Source of the DNA: Mycolicibacterium septicum DSM 44393
Lineage (GTDB): Bacteria > Actinomycetota > Actinomycetes > Mycobacteriales > Mycobacteriaceae
Direction: 5' to 3'
NCBI RefSeq assembly: GCF_000455325.1
Contig: NZ_HG322951.1
Span: forward strand, 2,049,880-2,113,879
Length of the DNA: 64,000 nucleotides
The notes beneath the pieces were generated by a model. The model was not told the origin of the DNA. It made no database searches and saw only the letters and a list, made by a program, of their open reading frames with translations. The position numbers and the translations under genes are program-made. Shown here piece by piece: positions 53,961 through 62,705 of this stretch (positions within the stretch are counted from its first letter, which is position 1; the number at the start of each line of letters is the position of its first letter).

Positions 53961-55739
53961 ATGGCTCACATGGGTTCTGAAGGGTCGCAGAAGGCGGCCG
54001 AGCGGGTTCTCGGCGTGCTGCGTCTGCTCGGCACGGTGCTGGCCGGTGCGGCGGTGGTGTTGTTGGTGTGGGCCGCGGCGCTGGGTACATGGGCGCGGCT
54101 GGTCGCGCCGCGCAGCGCGGGGGAGGGCTCCTGGTACGTGATCGGCCTGCACCGCTGGGGTGAGGCCCTGCCCAACCGCATGGCGCTGGTGGTCGTGGTG
54201 ATCGCGGTGGTGGCGATCGCGGCCATGGCCTACAGCGTCTGGCGTGGGCAGACCGGCCGTGATCTGGCGGCGACCCCGGCCGGCGCGGCGGGCGTGGCGG
54301 CGGTGCTGGTCATCGCCTACGTCTCGCAGGGCATCCCGGCGTTCTACCGGACGGCGATGATCAATTCGCCGGTCACCGCGGCACTGCCGGCCGGGATGGC
54401 GGCGTGGTGGTTGTGCCTGGGCGGGGCGGCGGCGACGTTCCTCGCGGCGCGGGCGTTCCCCCGGTTGGACCGCGGCGCGGTGAAGTTGCTGGCCGTGGGT
54501 GCGGCGATTGCTGTCGTGGTTGCCGCGGTGGTGACCGTGGGTGCGTTGCGCGCCGGTGATGACGGGCGCTTCGTCGATGCGGCGACGGCGGCAGCTACTG
54601 ATGCGCCGGCGGTGCCCACCGCGTTGGGGAAGCGGACGTTCACGGTGTCGGTGCCCGACGCGTTCGTCGACAAAGGCGTCCCGACGTACGACATCGGTTC
54701 TGCCGGCGCCGGTTTCGCGGTGTACCGGGACGGCCGCATCACGGCCTACGGCCCCGACGGCAAGGAGCGCTGGCACTACGCGCGGACCGGGCCCGGCGAT
54801 GTGGGCGTCACCGGGATGCGGGTGCTCGACAACGGCGCCACGGTCTTGGCGTTCATCGACGGCGGGCTGGTCGGCCTGGACGCCATCACCGGGCAGCAGT
54901 TGTGGGTCGGTGCCGACGCGGCCCTTCAGGAAGCGGCTCGTGGGCGTTTTCGTTTGGCGTCCGGGCCGTTCATCGTCGGGTGGAACGACGAGCGCATCTG
55001 GACCCGGTATGACGGCCGGACGGGCCACGCGATGTGGAGCGTGCCTGCCCCGCATCCCGGTTGCGGCTTTGTCGAACCCGTCGTGACCACCGCGGGAATC
55101 GTGTCGACAGTCCAATGCCAGGACGGCAAGGTCTGGTTGAGTGTGCTCGATCCCGAAACCGGGCAAATCGGCTGGGACACAGTGCTGACGGAGAAGAAGA
55201 TCGACCCGGCGGTGCCGATCGAACAGCGCTACCTCAAACTCGGGGCCAGGCCGGCCAACGGTGCCGGAGTCTTCGTTTCACTGACGGGTTCCGGTGCGCC
55301 GGACAGTGCACTGTATGCCGACATCGTTCACCGCAGTGTGACCCCGTTGCCGGCAGACGGACGACCTGCCGAATCCTACGGTCCCAGTGAGGATTTCGTG
55401 GTGTGGTACCTGACGGACCGAACCACCCGGCTGACTCTGCTCGGACCTGACGGGCACCAGCGGTGCCAGGTTCCCGACGGCGTCGAACCGGTTCGGGTCA
55501 ACGTGCCGAGCCTGCGAGTCGATCAACCTGCCTTCGTCGCGTTCCCCGACACCCTGCTGCTTGCCGACCGCGGCGCCCGCGGTGCCGCGGGATCGCTGCG
55601 CAGTTTCGACGCGAAGACCTGCGCTCAAACCGCCACCGTGCCAGCCGAATCGGTAGAGGGCCTGATACCGGCTCCGGGTGCGGTGCTGGTGTTGCGCCGT
55701 GATGGGCAGGCGCTGCAGATCGACGGGTACACCGCCTAG
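53961..55739 (+). CDS. Membrane protein with PQQ-like beta-propeller extracytoplasmic domain
   Basis: The product of about 592 residues has four membrane helices in the first 190 residues. An extracytoplasmic domain follows with propeller-type repeats: FAVYRDGRITAYGPDGKERW, LVGLDAITGQQLWV, WTRYDGRTGHAMW and LSVLDPETGQIGWD. These D-x-x-T-G-x-x-x-W units are the PQQ-like quinoprotein pattern, without a cofactor site I can identify. ATG 53961 (MAHMGSEG) or 53970 are the likely starts; GTG 53943 is also open. It is divergent from the FHA-ABC gene, and its last 4 bases overlap the end of the candidate immunity gene. Confidence 0.8.
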   Translation: MAHMGSEGSQKAAERVLGVLRLLGTVLAGAAVVLLVWAAALGTWARLVAPRSAGEGSWYVIGLHRWGEALPNRMALVVVVIAVVAIAAMAYSVWRGQTGRDLAATPAGAAGVAAVLVIAYVSQGIPAFYRTAMINSPVTAALPAGMAAWWLCLGGAAATFLAARAFPRLDRGAVKLLAVGAAIAVVVAAVVTVGALRAGDDGRFVDAATAAATDAPAVPTALGKRTFTVSVPDAFVDKGVPTYDIGSAGAGFAVYRDGRITAYGPDGKERWHYARTGPGDVGVTGMRVLDNGATVLAFIDGGLVGLDAITGQQLWVGADAALQEAARGRFRLASGPFIVGWNDERIWTRYDGRTGHAMWSVPAPHPGCGFVEPVVTTAGIVSTVQCQDGKVWLSVLDPETGQIGWDTVLTEKKIDPAVPIEQRYLKLGARPANGAGVFVSLTGSGAPDSALYADIVHRSVTPLPADGRPAESYGPSEDFVVWYLTDRTTRLTLLGPDGHQRCQVPDGVEPVRVNVPSLRVDQPAFVAFPDTLLLADRGARGAAGSLRSFDAKTCAQTATVPAESVEGLIPAPGAVLVLRRDGQALQIDGYTA

Positions 55740-56158
55740 CGGTCGTCGATGAGGACGTTGATGACGTCGGTTCCGTTGCCGGGTTGGGATTCTCGGGTGA
55801 GCACGCGGACGGGGATCGAGCCTGTCCGCCTGAGCGAAACGTGCTGGCGGTCATCCTCAGCCACCAGTCCACTACCAATGGTGCATTCGGGTTGCGGAAA
55901 GATCAAAGGTGCGTCGAAGATGAGTCGCCCTAGGCCGGTGGTGTCGGTCCCCCGGTAGACGTGGACGTCGGCAGTGCGATCAGCGTGTTCGTCTTGGTCG
56001 TCGGCGAAGGTGAAAACATGAATGCTGGATTCGTCGGCGATGAACTCCACTGGGTAATCATCGAGTTCCGGAACGCTCCTCGAGCCGAGTGCGGCGAAAC
56101 GTACCTGGTGGTAGGCGGGGATAATCGTGGCTTGAGCGAGTAGTTCGTTCCCTGTCAT
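55736..56158 (-). CDS. Small acidic protein, candidate immunity partner of the upstream secreted nuclease
   Basis: The 140-residue protein is acidic (many Asp and Glu), predicted mainly beta, and has no signal peptide or membrane helix. I recognise no family. It starts 21 bases after the stop of the 670-residue protein, on the same strand. That toxin-then-immunity order, its small size and its acidity against a basic nuclease end fit an immunity protein. The role is inference. Confidence 0.6.
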   Translation of the reverse strand: MTGNELLAQATIIPAYHQVRFAALGSRSVPELDDYPVEFIADESSIHVFTFADDQDEHADRTADVHVYRGTDTTGLGRLIFDAPLIFPQPECTIGSGLVAEDDRQHVSLRRTGSIPVRVLTRESQPGNGTDVINVLIDDR

Positions 56159-56179
56159 CGGGACCTGCCCCCTTCTGCC

Positions 56180-58192
56180 TCAGTTGGGCTTGGCGTGGTG
56201 TTTCTTACTCTTCTTGTCTTTCTTGGGTTTCTGCTTCTTCTGGTCATGGTTCTTGTTCGACGAAGACGCCGAGCGGTTGCCGTTGTCATTGTTGCGGCTT
56301 TCCCGCGTGGAGATCATTCCGGCCTTCTGCATCGCGTTGAGGCGTTGGCGGCTGGTGACCGCGCTGGCTCGGTTGGCGTCGAGGGCACGCTGTTGGGCGG
56401 GGTTGGACGGGCGCAGCTGTGGTTGCCTCTTGAGCAGGTGGCGTTGTGCGCAGTCGCGGCACCTGATCTGGCCGACGCGGTCGCGGAATACCACCTCGGC
56501 CTTCTCGCCAGCCTTGAGCTGGTATTTCTCTCGTACGTGCATCCAGACATTGCCCTCAACTGAGGACGCTTTGGGATTCAGGTATCGCACGTTGGGGGGA
56601 CCATTGCCCCGGTCGGCGCTCATAGCGAGTGGTTTCTCATCTCGGGCGAACCCCGATCGCAGGGGGAAGCCTTTCATGGCCTCTTTGCGGTTGGCGTCTC
56701 TCGCTGCGTCGTCGGCGATGGTGAAAGGACTGGGCTGGTCGAGGATCGCGGCCTCGTAGTGGTCGATGAAAGGTCCCTGGCCGCCCATCTTGGTTTCGTC
56801 GTATACCCCCGCCGGGTGCTGGGTGGTGCACCCGCAATCCAGTGGGTGCCCGGGAGGAACGTCTCTGGGGGTCTTGGCTGGGGGCCCGTTGGGGATCTTG
56901 GGTGTGCTCACACCCGGCACAGGCGCGTTCCTCGTACCCGCGGCGGTGACCTCACTCGCGAGTTGCGCTGGCGGGGTGGGTGCGGCTTTGGCGACGTCAA
57001 CAACGTCGTCGGCATGTTTGGCCAGCTGTTCCCCGGCGATCTCCACGCCTTCTTTGACAACCTTTTTGGCCGCCCCCTGTGGGGTCAGTGCGCTGGCGAT
57101 GTCGAAACCGGTGGCGATGTTGCCCAGTACCTTGTTGTCTGGCATTGCCGCAGCGGCGATGTCGAGCCCAGCCGAACTCAGGTTCACGGTGGCTGCGGCG
57201 ATCGCCGCCGCGCCGGCCGGGCCGCCGACGCCGGTCACGGCCAAGGCGACACCGCCGACGAGCATGGCGGATTCGAGCGGGTTTTCCTTGACGAAAGTGC
57301 CGACAGCTTTCGCTCCGGAGACTGTGGCCGACACCGCGGTCGCGGCGGCAGAGCTGACGGTGTCGGTCATGGAGCTGACGGTGTCGGTGATCGAATCGAA
57401 AAACCCCTGCGGCAGTGGGATTCCACCGGACCCGGCCAGGTGCAGGGGTGGGTCGACGTAGACAGGCCAGATGGTGTCGGGTCTGGGGTCGATGACCTCG
57501 GTCAGCGCATACAACTGCGGGGCGAGTTGCTTGATCACATACGAACTCGGCACCAAAGCGCCGGTGGCGTCGCGGGTTTCAGCTGGGGAGAACATGCCGA
57601 TGGTCTCAGCCGTCGGGGTGGCCCGGTTGATCGTGAGGTAGCCGTTGGTGTGCGCCAGCATCACGGTGTCGGCGGGCGTTCGCACGAACGTCGTGACCAT
57701 CCGCGCCCCAGCCGGATCGTTGATTCGGGCGACGGTGCGGGTGCCGGTGGCGGTGTTTTCGGCCAGCATGTCAAAGCCGGCCCCCGCATTCGGGTAGACA
57801 ACCTGGCCGCCTGAGGTGTGCTGAGCACGCCCGAGGCCACCCGGTAGTACGACCTGAACCTGGCCGGCTGGGGTGTGCGAGGTGAGCCCGGACACCGGAT
57901 CGGTAGGCAAGTCCGCTCGTCGCTGCTGCGGCGACAACAACGGATCGGTACCCACCGCTGAGTCGCTGAAAGCCGCTACTGCCGCGTCGGCGAACCCCTC
58001 GTGCGCCGAGACGGCGGCCACCTCGCCCTCGACCCGAGGTGGGGTCGGGCTGATCAGGTGCAGTCCGCCGACGGTGACCGCTACCGCGCAGAGCACGGCC
58101 AGCCACCGAGCCGGCCCGCCCAGCCAGATGCTTTGCTGAGTGTCGGGTAGAAGATCCTGTTTAGTCCGCGTTCGGCCACGGCGAGTGTTCAT
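56180..58192 (-). CDS. Membrane-anchored polymorphic toxin-like protein with NucA/NucB-like C-terminal domain
   Basis: The 670-residue protein has a basic N-terminus and one signal-anchor helix (about residues 28-47). A beta-rich region follows (95-250) and ends in IWPVYVDPPL, an Rhs/wall-protein-like module. A hydrophobic Ala/Gly-rich stretch lies at 305-350, and a Pro linker at 420-450. The C-terminal part holds a CGC motif (453-455), GFARDEKPLAMS (514-525) and the stretch SSVEGNVW. Its D-E-x-P...N...G pattern resembles NucA/NucB secreted DNases. C-x2-C at 578-581 and a Lys-rich tail (650-670) suit nucleic-acid binding. Nuclease activity is a motif-based inference. Confidence 0.62.
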   Translation of the reverse strand: MNTRRGRTRTKQDLLPDTQQSIWLGGPARWLAVLCAVAVTVGGLHLISPTPPRVEGEVAAVSAHEGFADAAVAAFSDSAVGTDPLLSPQQRRADLPTDPVSGLTSHTPAGQVQVVLPGGLGRAQHTSGGQVVYPNAGAGFDMLAENTATGTRTVARINDPAGARMVTTFVRTPADTVMLAHTNGYLTINRATPTAETIGMFSPAETRDATGALVPSSYVIKQLAPQLYALTEVIDPRPDTIWPVYVDPPLHLAGSGGIPLPQGFFDSITDTVSSMTDTVSSAAATAVSATVSGAKAVGTFVKENPLESAMLVGGVALAVTGVGGPAGAAAIAAATVNLSSAGLDIAAAAMPDNKVLGNIATGFDIASALTPQGAAKKVVKEGVEIAGEQLAKHADDVVDVAKAAPTPPAQLASEVTAAGTRNAPVPGVSTPKIPNGPPAKTPRDVPPGHPLDCGCTTQHPAGVYDETKMGGQGPFIDHYEAAILDQPSPFTIADDAARDANRKEAMKGFPLRSGFARDEKPLAMSADRGNGPPNVRYLNPKASSVEGNVWMHVREKYQLKAGEKAEVVFRDRVGQIRCRDCAQRHLLKRQPQLRPSNPAQQRALDANRASAVTSRQRLNAMQKAGMISTRESRNNDNGNRSASSSNKNHDQKKQKPKKDKKSKKHHAKPN

Positions 58193-58443
58193 GCTATCCC
58201 CCGATCAGCAAATCACCGTTGCATGCCAGCGCCTACCGTGCATGCATGGATCGACACGCTAATCATCGCTGGTAGACATTGTCAATCGCACGCGGTCGGC
58301 TGATCTGGAATGAGCAATACCGTCAGTTTTTCGACGCTTAGGCAAACGGCAGTTCGCCTGCAGATTGCCGCTGCGCGATTGTTCGGGCCACGCTTGAGGG
58401 ATGCCAGAAATAGCGCCGATGAGTTAGCTCACGGTGTAGCCGG

Positions 58444-59349
58444 TTACGGCGTGGCGTTGGCCAGCGTGGGAACGGCTTCCGCCGGGTAGCGGTCCTGGGC
58501 ATCCCAGACGTCCCAGGTCTGCACGGCCCAGAACACCGCGAACAGCACGATCAGGATGAGTTCGACGGTGATCACGCCGAAGTGCCAGCCGAGAATCAGC
58601 AGCACGATGCCGGCCACGACGGTGATCAGCATGAGCGCGGCGATGGTCGCGTAGAACCGGGCCAGGTGCTGGCGCACGGCAGCCCGGGCGTAGCACGCGT
58701 GGTAGACCGCCACCAGCGTGATGGCCAGGAACATCGCCACCGCGGCGATCACATGTGCGTGCTGGGCGAACCAATCCCACAACATCAGCGGGGCCCCGGC
58801 GACGGCGATCACCAACAGCGCTGCCGGAAGCCATTTTTCGACCCGAAGCAGCGCGGTGGCGACGGTCTTCCACAGGGTGGCGGCCTCGTCGCAGGACGGG
58901 ACCGACGCGACAGGTGGCTCTTGTGGACGCCGCCAGCGGCCGAGCGCCAGGTACATTCCGGTGCCGGCGGCCACGGCGACGAACAATGCGGCGACGTTGT
59001 TCGCGACACCGCCGAACGGGTCGGTCACGCTGGGAAGCCATGGCTGGCACAGGTCGTCGGGGCCGGTGGGCACCAGGGCGACGATGAATGCCATGAAACC
59101 GGAGTAGTTCAGCAACGCGTCCTCACCCACCCGGCTGCCCTTGTACGCGATCAGGCAGATGCCGATCGCGCACAGCGAGGCCAGGAACACCGCGTGGGTG
59201 CGGGTGTAGAAGAACGCGCTGATCGACCCCTGCGGGCAACTGTGCGCCCACGTCAACGCCAGTGAGGTCAACAGGAACACCACCAGTGCGACCAGGCCTA
59301 CCCGCACGTACCGGTAGGTGACCATGGTGTCGCTGGCGTCGCTGACCAT
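58444..59349 (-). CDS. Polytopic membrane protein of unknown function
   Basis: The 301-residue protein has about seven membrane helices, beginning VGLVALVVFLLTSLALTW. A loop with SCPQGSISAFFYTRTHAVF lies after helix 1, and a cytoplasmic segment with RRPQEPPVASVPSCDEAATLW in the middle. The C-terminus carries QTWDVWDAQDRYP. I recognise no transporter or enzyme motif. It stands alone, 7 bases downstream of the oxidoreductase gene on the same strand, which makes co-transcription likely. Confidence 0.72.
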   Translation of the reverse strand: MVSDASDTMVTYRYVRVGLVALVVFLLTSLALTWAHSCPQGSISAFFYTRTHAVFLASLCAIGICLIAYKGSRVGEDALLNYSGFMAFIVALVPTGPDDLCQPWLPSVTDPFGGVANNVAALFVAVAAGTGMYLALGRWRRPQEPPVASVPSCDEAATLWKTVATALLRVEKWLPAALLVIAVAGAPLMLWDWFAQHAHVIAAVAMFLAITLVAVYHACYARAAVRQHLARFYATIAALMLITVVAGIVLLILGWHFGVITVELILIVLFAVFWAVQTWDVWDAQDRYPAEAVPTLANATP

Positions 59350-59356
59350 TTAGCTA

Positions 59357-60580
59357 TTAGCTCACGAGTGAGTCCGGGGCTCCCGTCACCACGCAGTGAG
59401 TGTGGCTGTAGATCGTCGGCATGCACATGTTGCAATGCGTACAGAGCGATTTGACCGAGCCCTTGGCTTCCTCGGCCTGGATCCGGTTGAGCAGGTCCGG
59501 CTCGGCGAGCAGCGCGCGCCCCATCGCGATGAACTCGAAGCCCGCCGCCATCGCCCGGTCCATCGTCTCGCGGTTGGTGATGCCGCCCAGCAGGATGATC
59601 GGCATGCTCAGCTCGGCGCGGAACTTCTCGGCGTCGCGCATCAGATACGCCTCGTGATACGGGTACTCGCGGAAGAACTTGTTGCCGCTCATCCGGATGC
59701 CCCAGCTGATCGGGGGCTTGAAGTTCGCGGCGAACTCCTTGACCGGCGCACCGCCGCGGAACAGGTACATCGGGTTGACCAGCGAGCTGCCCGCGGTCAG
59801 CTCGATGGCGTCCAGGCCGCCGTCCTCCTCGAGCCACTTCGCCGTCTGCAGGGACTCGTCGATCGGGATGCCGCCGCGGACACCGTCGCTCATGTTGAGT
59901 TTGGCGATGACGGCGATCTTCCGGTCGCCGTGCTTGTCGACGGCGTCGCGCACCGCGCGCACGACGCCACGGGCGACCTTGGCCCGGTTCTCCAGCGATC
60001 CGCCGAACTCGTCGGTGCGCCGATTGATGAGCGGCGACAGGAAGGAGCTGGCCAGGTAGTTGTGACCGAGGTGTACCTCGACCGCGTCGAAACCGGAGTC
60101 GATGGCCAGCCGCGCGGCGTTGGCGTGCGCTTCGGTGACGTCGCGGATGTCGTCGATCGAGGCCTTCTTGGCAAATCGCATCGACAGCGGGTTGAAGAAC
60201 CGGACCGGCGCCAGCGCCTTGGCCTTGTTCGTGCGTGAGTTGGCGACCGGCCCGGCATGGCCGATCTGGGCACTGATGGCGGCACCCTCGGCATGGATGG
60301 TCTCGGTCAGCTTGGTCAGTCCGGGAACGGCCTCGGGCCGCATCCAGATCTGCCAGCCGTCGGTGCGGCCGCCGGGGGCCACCGCGCAGTAGGCGACGGT
60401 GGTCATGCCGACACCGCCGGCCGCGGGCAGCCGGTGATAGTTGATCAAATCCTCCGTGACCAGCGCATCAGGCGTGGACGCTTCGAAGGTGGCGGCCTTG
60501 ATGATGCGGTTGCGCAGCGTCACGGGGCCGAGCTTGGCCTCACTGAAAACATCAGTGAACACATTGGGCTGGGTGTTCAT
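59357..60580 (-). CDS. Old-yellow-enzyme family NADH:flavin oxidoreductase (Rv3359-like)
   Basis: The 407-residue protein is an FMN TIM-barrel reductase. N-terminal LRNRIIKAATFEA binds FMN, the active-site region has AQIGHAGPVANS, and HLGHNYLASSFLSPLINRRTDEFGGSLENR is the family core. GGITN and FIAMGRALLAEPDL bind the FMN phosphate. The tail has CTHCNMC, part of the Fe-S site pattern seen in the 2,4-dienoyl-CoA reductase branch. It probably reduces an activated alkene such as an enoyl thioester. Position upstream of folD, on the opposite strand, matches Rv3359. Confidence 0.86.
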   Translation of the reverse strand: MNTQPNVFTDVFSEAKLGPVTLRNRIIKAATFEASTPDALVTEDLINYHRLPAAGGVGMTTVAYCAVAPGGRTDGWQIWMRPEAVPGLTKLTETIHAEGAAISAQIGHAGPVANSRTNKAKALAPVRFFNPLSMRFAKKASIDDIRDVTEAHANAARLAIDSGFDAVEVHLGHNYLASSFLSPLINRRTDEFGGSLENRAKVARGVVRAVRDAVDKHGDRKIAVIAKLNMSDGVRGGIPIDESLQTAKWLEEDGGLDAIELTAGSSLVNPMYLFRGGAPVKEFAANFKPPISWGIRMSGNKFFREYPYHEAYLMRDAEKFRAELSMPIILLGGITNRETMDRAMAAGFEFIAMGRALLAEPDLLNRIQAEEAKGSVKSLCTHCNMCMPTIYSHTHCVVTGAPDSLVS

Positions 60581-60617
60581 ATGCTGAGCCTGCCACGCGA
60601 CTGACACAATGGGGACC

Positions 60618-61469
60618 GTGGGTTCCATTGTGTTGGACGGTAAGGCGACGCGCGACGAGATCTTCGTCGACCTCAAGCAGCGTGTAGCGAAGTTGGCCGA
60701 AGCCGGCCGGACACCCGGTCTCGGGACCGTGCTGGTAGGTGACGACCCCGGTTCGCAGGCCTATGTCCGCGGCAAGCACGCCGACTGCGCAAAGGTCGGG
60801 ATCAACTCGATCCGCCGTGACCTGCCCGCCGACATCACGCAGGCCCAGCTCGACGAGACGATCGACGAGCTCAACGCCAACCCGGAGTGCACGGGCTACA
60901 TCGTGCAGCTGCCGCTGCCCAAGCATCTGGACGAGAACGCCGCGCTGGAGCGCATCGATCCGGCCAAGGACGCCGACGGTCTCCATCCGACGAACCTCGG
61001 TCGGCTGGTGCTCGGCAAGGAAGCGCCTCTGCCCTGTACTCCGCGCGGCATCGTGCATCTGCTGCGCCGGTTCGACGTGCCGATCGCCGGGGCGCATGTC
61101 GTGGTGATCGGACGTGGGGTCACCGTCGGCCGGCCGATGGGCCTGTTGCTCACCAGGCGTTCGGAGAACGCCACCGTCACGCTCTGCCATACCGGCACCC
61201 GGGATCTGCCCGCGCTGACCCGTCAGGCCGACGTCATCATCGCCGCGGTCGGTGTTCCGCACATGGTCACCGCGGACATGGTCAAGCCGGGCGCGGCCGT
61301 CGTCGACGTCGGCGTGAGCCGGGTGGACGGCAAGCTGACCGGCGACGTTGCACCCGACGTCTGGGACGTGGCCGGGCATGTGTCGCCCAACCCGGGTGGG
61401 GTGGGACCGCTGACGCGCGCGTTCCTGCTGACCAACGTCGTCGAGCTCGAAGAGTCGAAACTGGCGTGA
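60618..61469 (+). CDS. folD: Bifunctional methylenetetrahydrofolate dehydrogenase/cyclohydrolase
   Basis: The 283-residue enzyme interconverts 5,10-methylene-THF and 10-formyl-THF with NADP. The catalytic Tyr and Lys lie in [30 protein letters not shown] and [14 protein letters not shown], a signature of the NADP site, follow, as does [21 protein letters not shown] 60618 (VGSIVLDGK) aligns with the start of M. tuberculosis FolD. It overlaps the DUF3017 gene by 4 bases (GTGA). Confidence 0.96.
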   Translation: MGSIVLDGKATRDEIFVDLKQRVAKLAEAGRTPGLGTVLVGDDPGSQAYVRGKHADCAKVGINSIRRDLPADITQAQLDETIDELNANPECTGYIVQLPLPKHLDENAALERIDPAKDADGLHPTNLGRLVLGKEAPLPCTPRGIVHLLRRFDVPIAGAHVVVIGRGVTVGRPMGLLLTRRSENATVTLCHTGTRDLPALTRQADVIIAAVGVPHMVTADMVKPGAAVVDVGVSRVDGKLTGDVAPDVWDVAGHVSPNPGGVGPLTRAFLLTNVVELEESKLA

Positions 61470-61759
61470 CAGTCAACGAGTTCGTCCGCAAGGTGTTCGC
61501 CGGACAGTGGCCGATCCTGGTGGTCGGGCTGATCTTCATCGCGGCGTTCGTCTTGGTCGTGGCGGGCTACTGGCGCCGCGGCGCACTGTTCATCGGAATC
61601 GGGGTGGGGGTGGCGGCAGCGCTGCGGCTGGCGCTGACCGACGACCGGGCAGGTCTGCTGGTGGTGCGCTCGCGGACCATCGATTTCGCCACCACGGCGA
61701 CGGTGAGCGCCGCGGTGCTCTACATCGCCTGGACCATCGACCCGCTGGGCACCAGCTAG
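61466..61759 (+). CDS. DUF3017 small membrane protein (Rv3355c-like)
   Basis: The 97-residue protein starts at GTG 61466 inside the folD stop. It has three membrane helices (about residues 16-33, 40-56 and 76-92). The middle segment with [17 protein letters not shown] is the DUF3017 hallmark. Function unknown, but it regularly follows folD in actinobacteria. Its TAG shares the CTAG at 61756-61759 with the stop of the convergent erm gene. Confidence 0.85.
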   Translation: MTVNEFVRKVFAGQWPILVVGLIFIAAFVLVVAGYWRRGALFIGIGVGVAAALRLALTDDRAGLLVVRSRTIDFATTATVSAAVLYIAWTIDPLGTS

Positions 61760-62496
61760 CGGACCGCGGCGAACAACGCCGCCCACTGTTGGGCGGACAG
61801 GTCCCGTGGCAGCGCTGACGGATGAATTCCATTGGCCTGCAACCACCGCCGATCCACGTGAGGCCGCAGGATCTGTGCCAGGCCGCGGCCCCGCCCGGTG
61901 AACACCTCGTGGGCCAGTGCCTGATACCGGCGACGCTCGGCCCACGGGATCAACGGTTCGTCGCGGCGCGTGATGGTCAGCAGCCCGGCGTCCACACCGG
62001 GGCGTGGCCGAAACGCGTCCGCGGAAACCTTTCGTGCCAAACCGAATTCGAACCACGGCCACCACTGTGCGGTCATCATGGTGGCGCCGCCGACAGCGGC
62101 CCGCCGCCGGGCCGCCTCCCACTGCATCAGCAGTACGGCGTCGGTCCATCCTGGTCCGTGTAACAGCCGCCGCAGGATCGCGGTGGTCAGGTGGAAGGGT
62201 AGATTGCCCACCACCACGTGCGGCGTCTGGGGCAGCCGGTACCGCAGGAAGTCGGCACTGACCACCTCGGCCGAGGTCCGGTCCGCAAGTCGTCTGGCCC
62301 TCCGGCGGTCGATCTCGATGGCGGTCAGCGGCCGATCCAGCCGTTGCAGCGGCAGGGTCAGCGCGCCGTCACCGGCGCCGATCTCGACAATGGGACCTGT
62401 TGTGTGCGCGACGATTTCGACGATATCGGCGACCACTCGACGATCGCACAGGAAATTCTGGCCGTACTCATGCCGGCCGTGATGAGTTGAAGACAC
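61756..62496 (-). CDS. erm: 23S rRNA (adenine-2058) methyltransferase, Erm family
   Basis: The 246-residue enzyme has the Erm start HHGRHEYGQNFLCDRRV, the SAM motif I VEIGAGDGALTLPL, an acidic end of strand 2 (AIEID) and the catalytic NLPFHLTTAIL (N-L-P-F). Erm proteins dimethylate A2058 and give macrolide-lincosamide-streptogramin resistance. Erm(38)-type genes beside folD are known in fast-growing mycobacteria, and sequence and place agree. The start is GTG 62496. Expression is often WhiB7-dependent, but I could not fix a WhiB7 box by eye. It is convergent with DUF3017 and divergent from a TetR gene. Confidence 0.92.
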   Translation of the reverse strand: MSSTHHGRHEYGQNFLCDRRVVADIVEIVAHTTGPIVEIGAGDGALTLPLQRLDRPLTAIEIDRRRARRLADRTSAEVVSADFLRYRLPQTPHVVVGNLPFHLTTAILRRLLHGPGWTDAVLLMQWEAARRRAAVGGATMMTAQWWPWFEFGLARKVSADAFRPRPGVDAGLLTITRRDEPLIPWAERRRYQALAHEVFTGRGRGLAQILRPHVDRRWLQANGIHPSALPRDLSAQQWAALFAAVR

Positions 62497-62665
62497 GAAT
62501 GCTCCGCGCTCGCAGGGACAAAGCTGCTGCGGCGGACGTTCCTGGAAAGTGAAGCTCCGCCGGCTATGTGATGCGCAAGCGGATGTAGGTCACTGACATG
62601 GCTGCCACGGTAGGCGCGGCGGCGGCCCGGCGTCGACTGATTTTCACAGGAAATGCCCAGGAGGC

Positions 62666-62688
62666 AATATTGCCCAATAGGCAATATT
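62666..62688. promoter_or_regulatory. Inverted repeat upstream of the TetR/FAD-monooxygenase pair
   Basis: AATATTGCC and GGCAATATT are perfect 9-bp arms around a 5-base spacer, 17 bases upstream of the TetR start at 62706. GGCAATATTGCC (62663-62674) is itself a perfect palindrome, so the site may bind more than one dimer. It is an AT-rich patch in GC-rich DNA. Confidence 0.78.
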
Positions 62689-62705
62689 TGATCTACCGTG
62701 AAGAC

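Noticed and set aside
53001..55166. 721-codon minus frame across the FHA region and the propeller gene
   Set aside because: It overlaps two good genes on both strands and yields an Arg/His-rich product without domains.
62358..62684. Possible Erm leader peptide frame upstream of erm
   Set aside because: The frame overlaps erm in another register and has no compact leader with a ribosome site that I could support.
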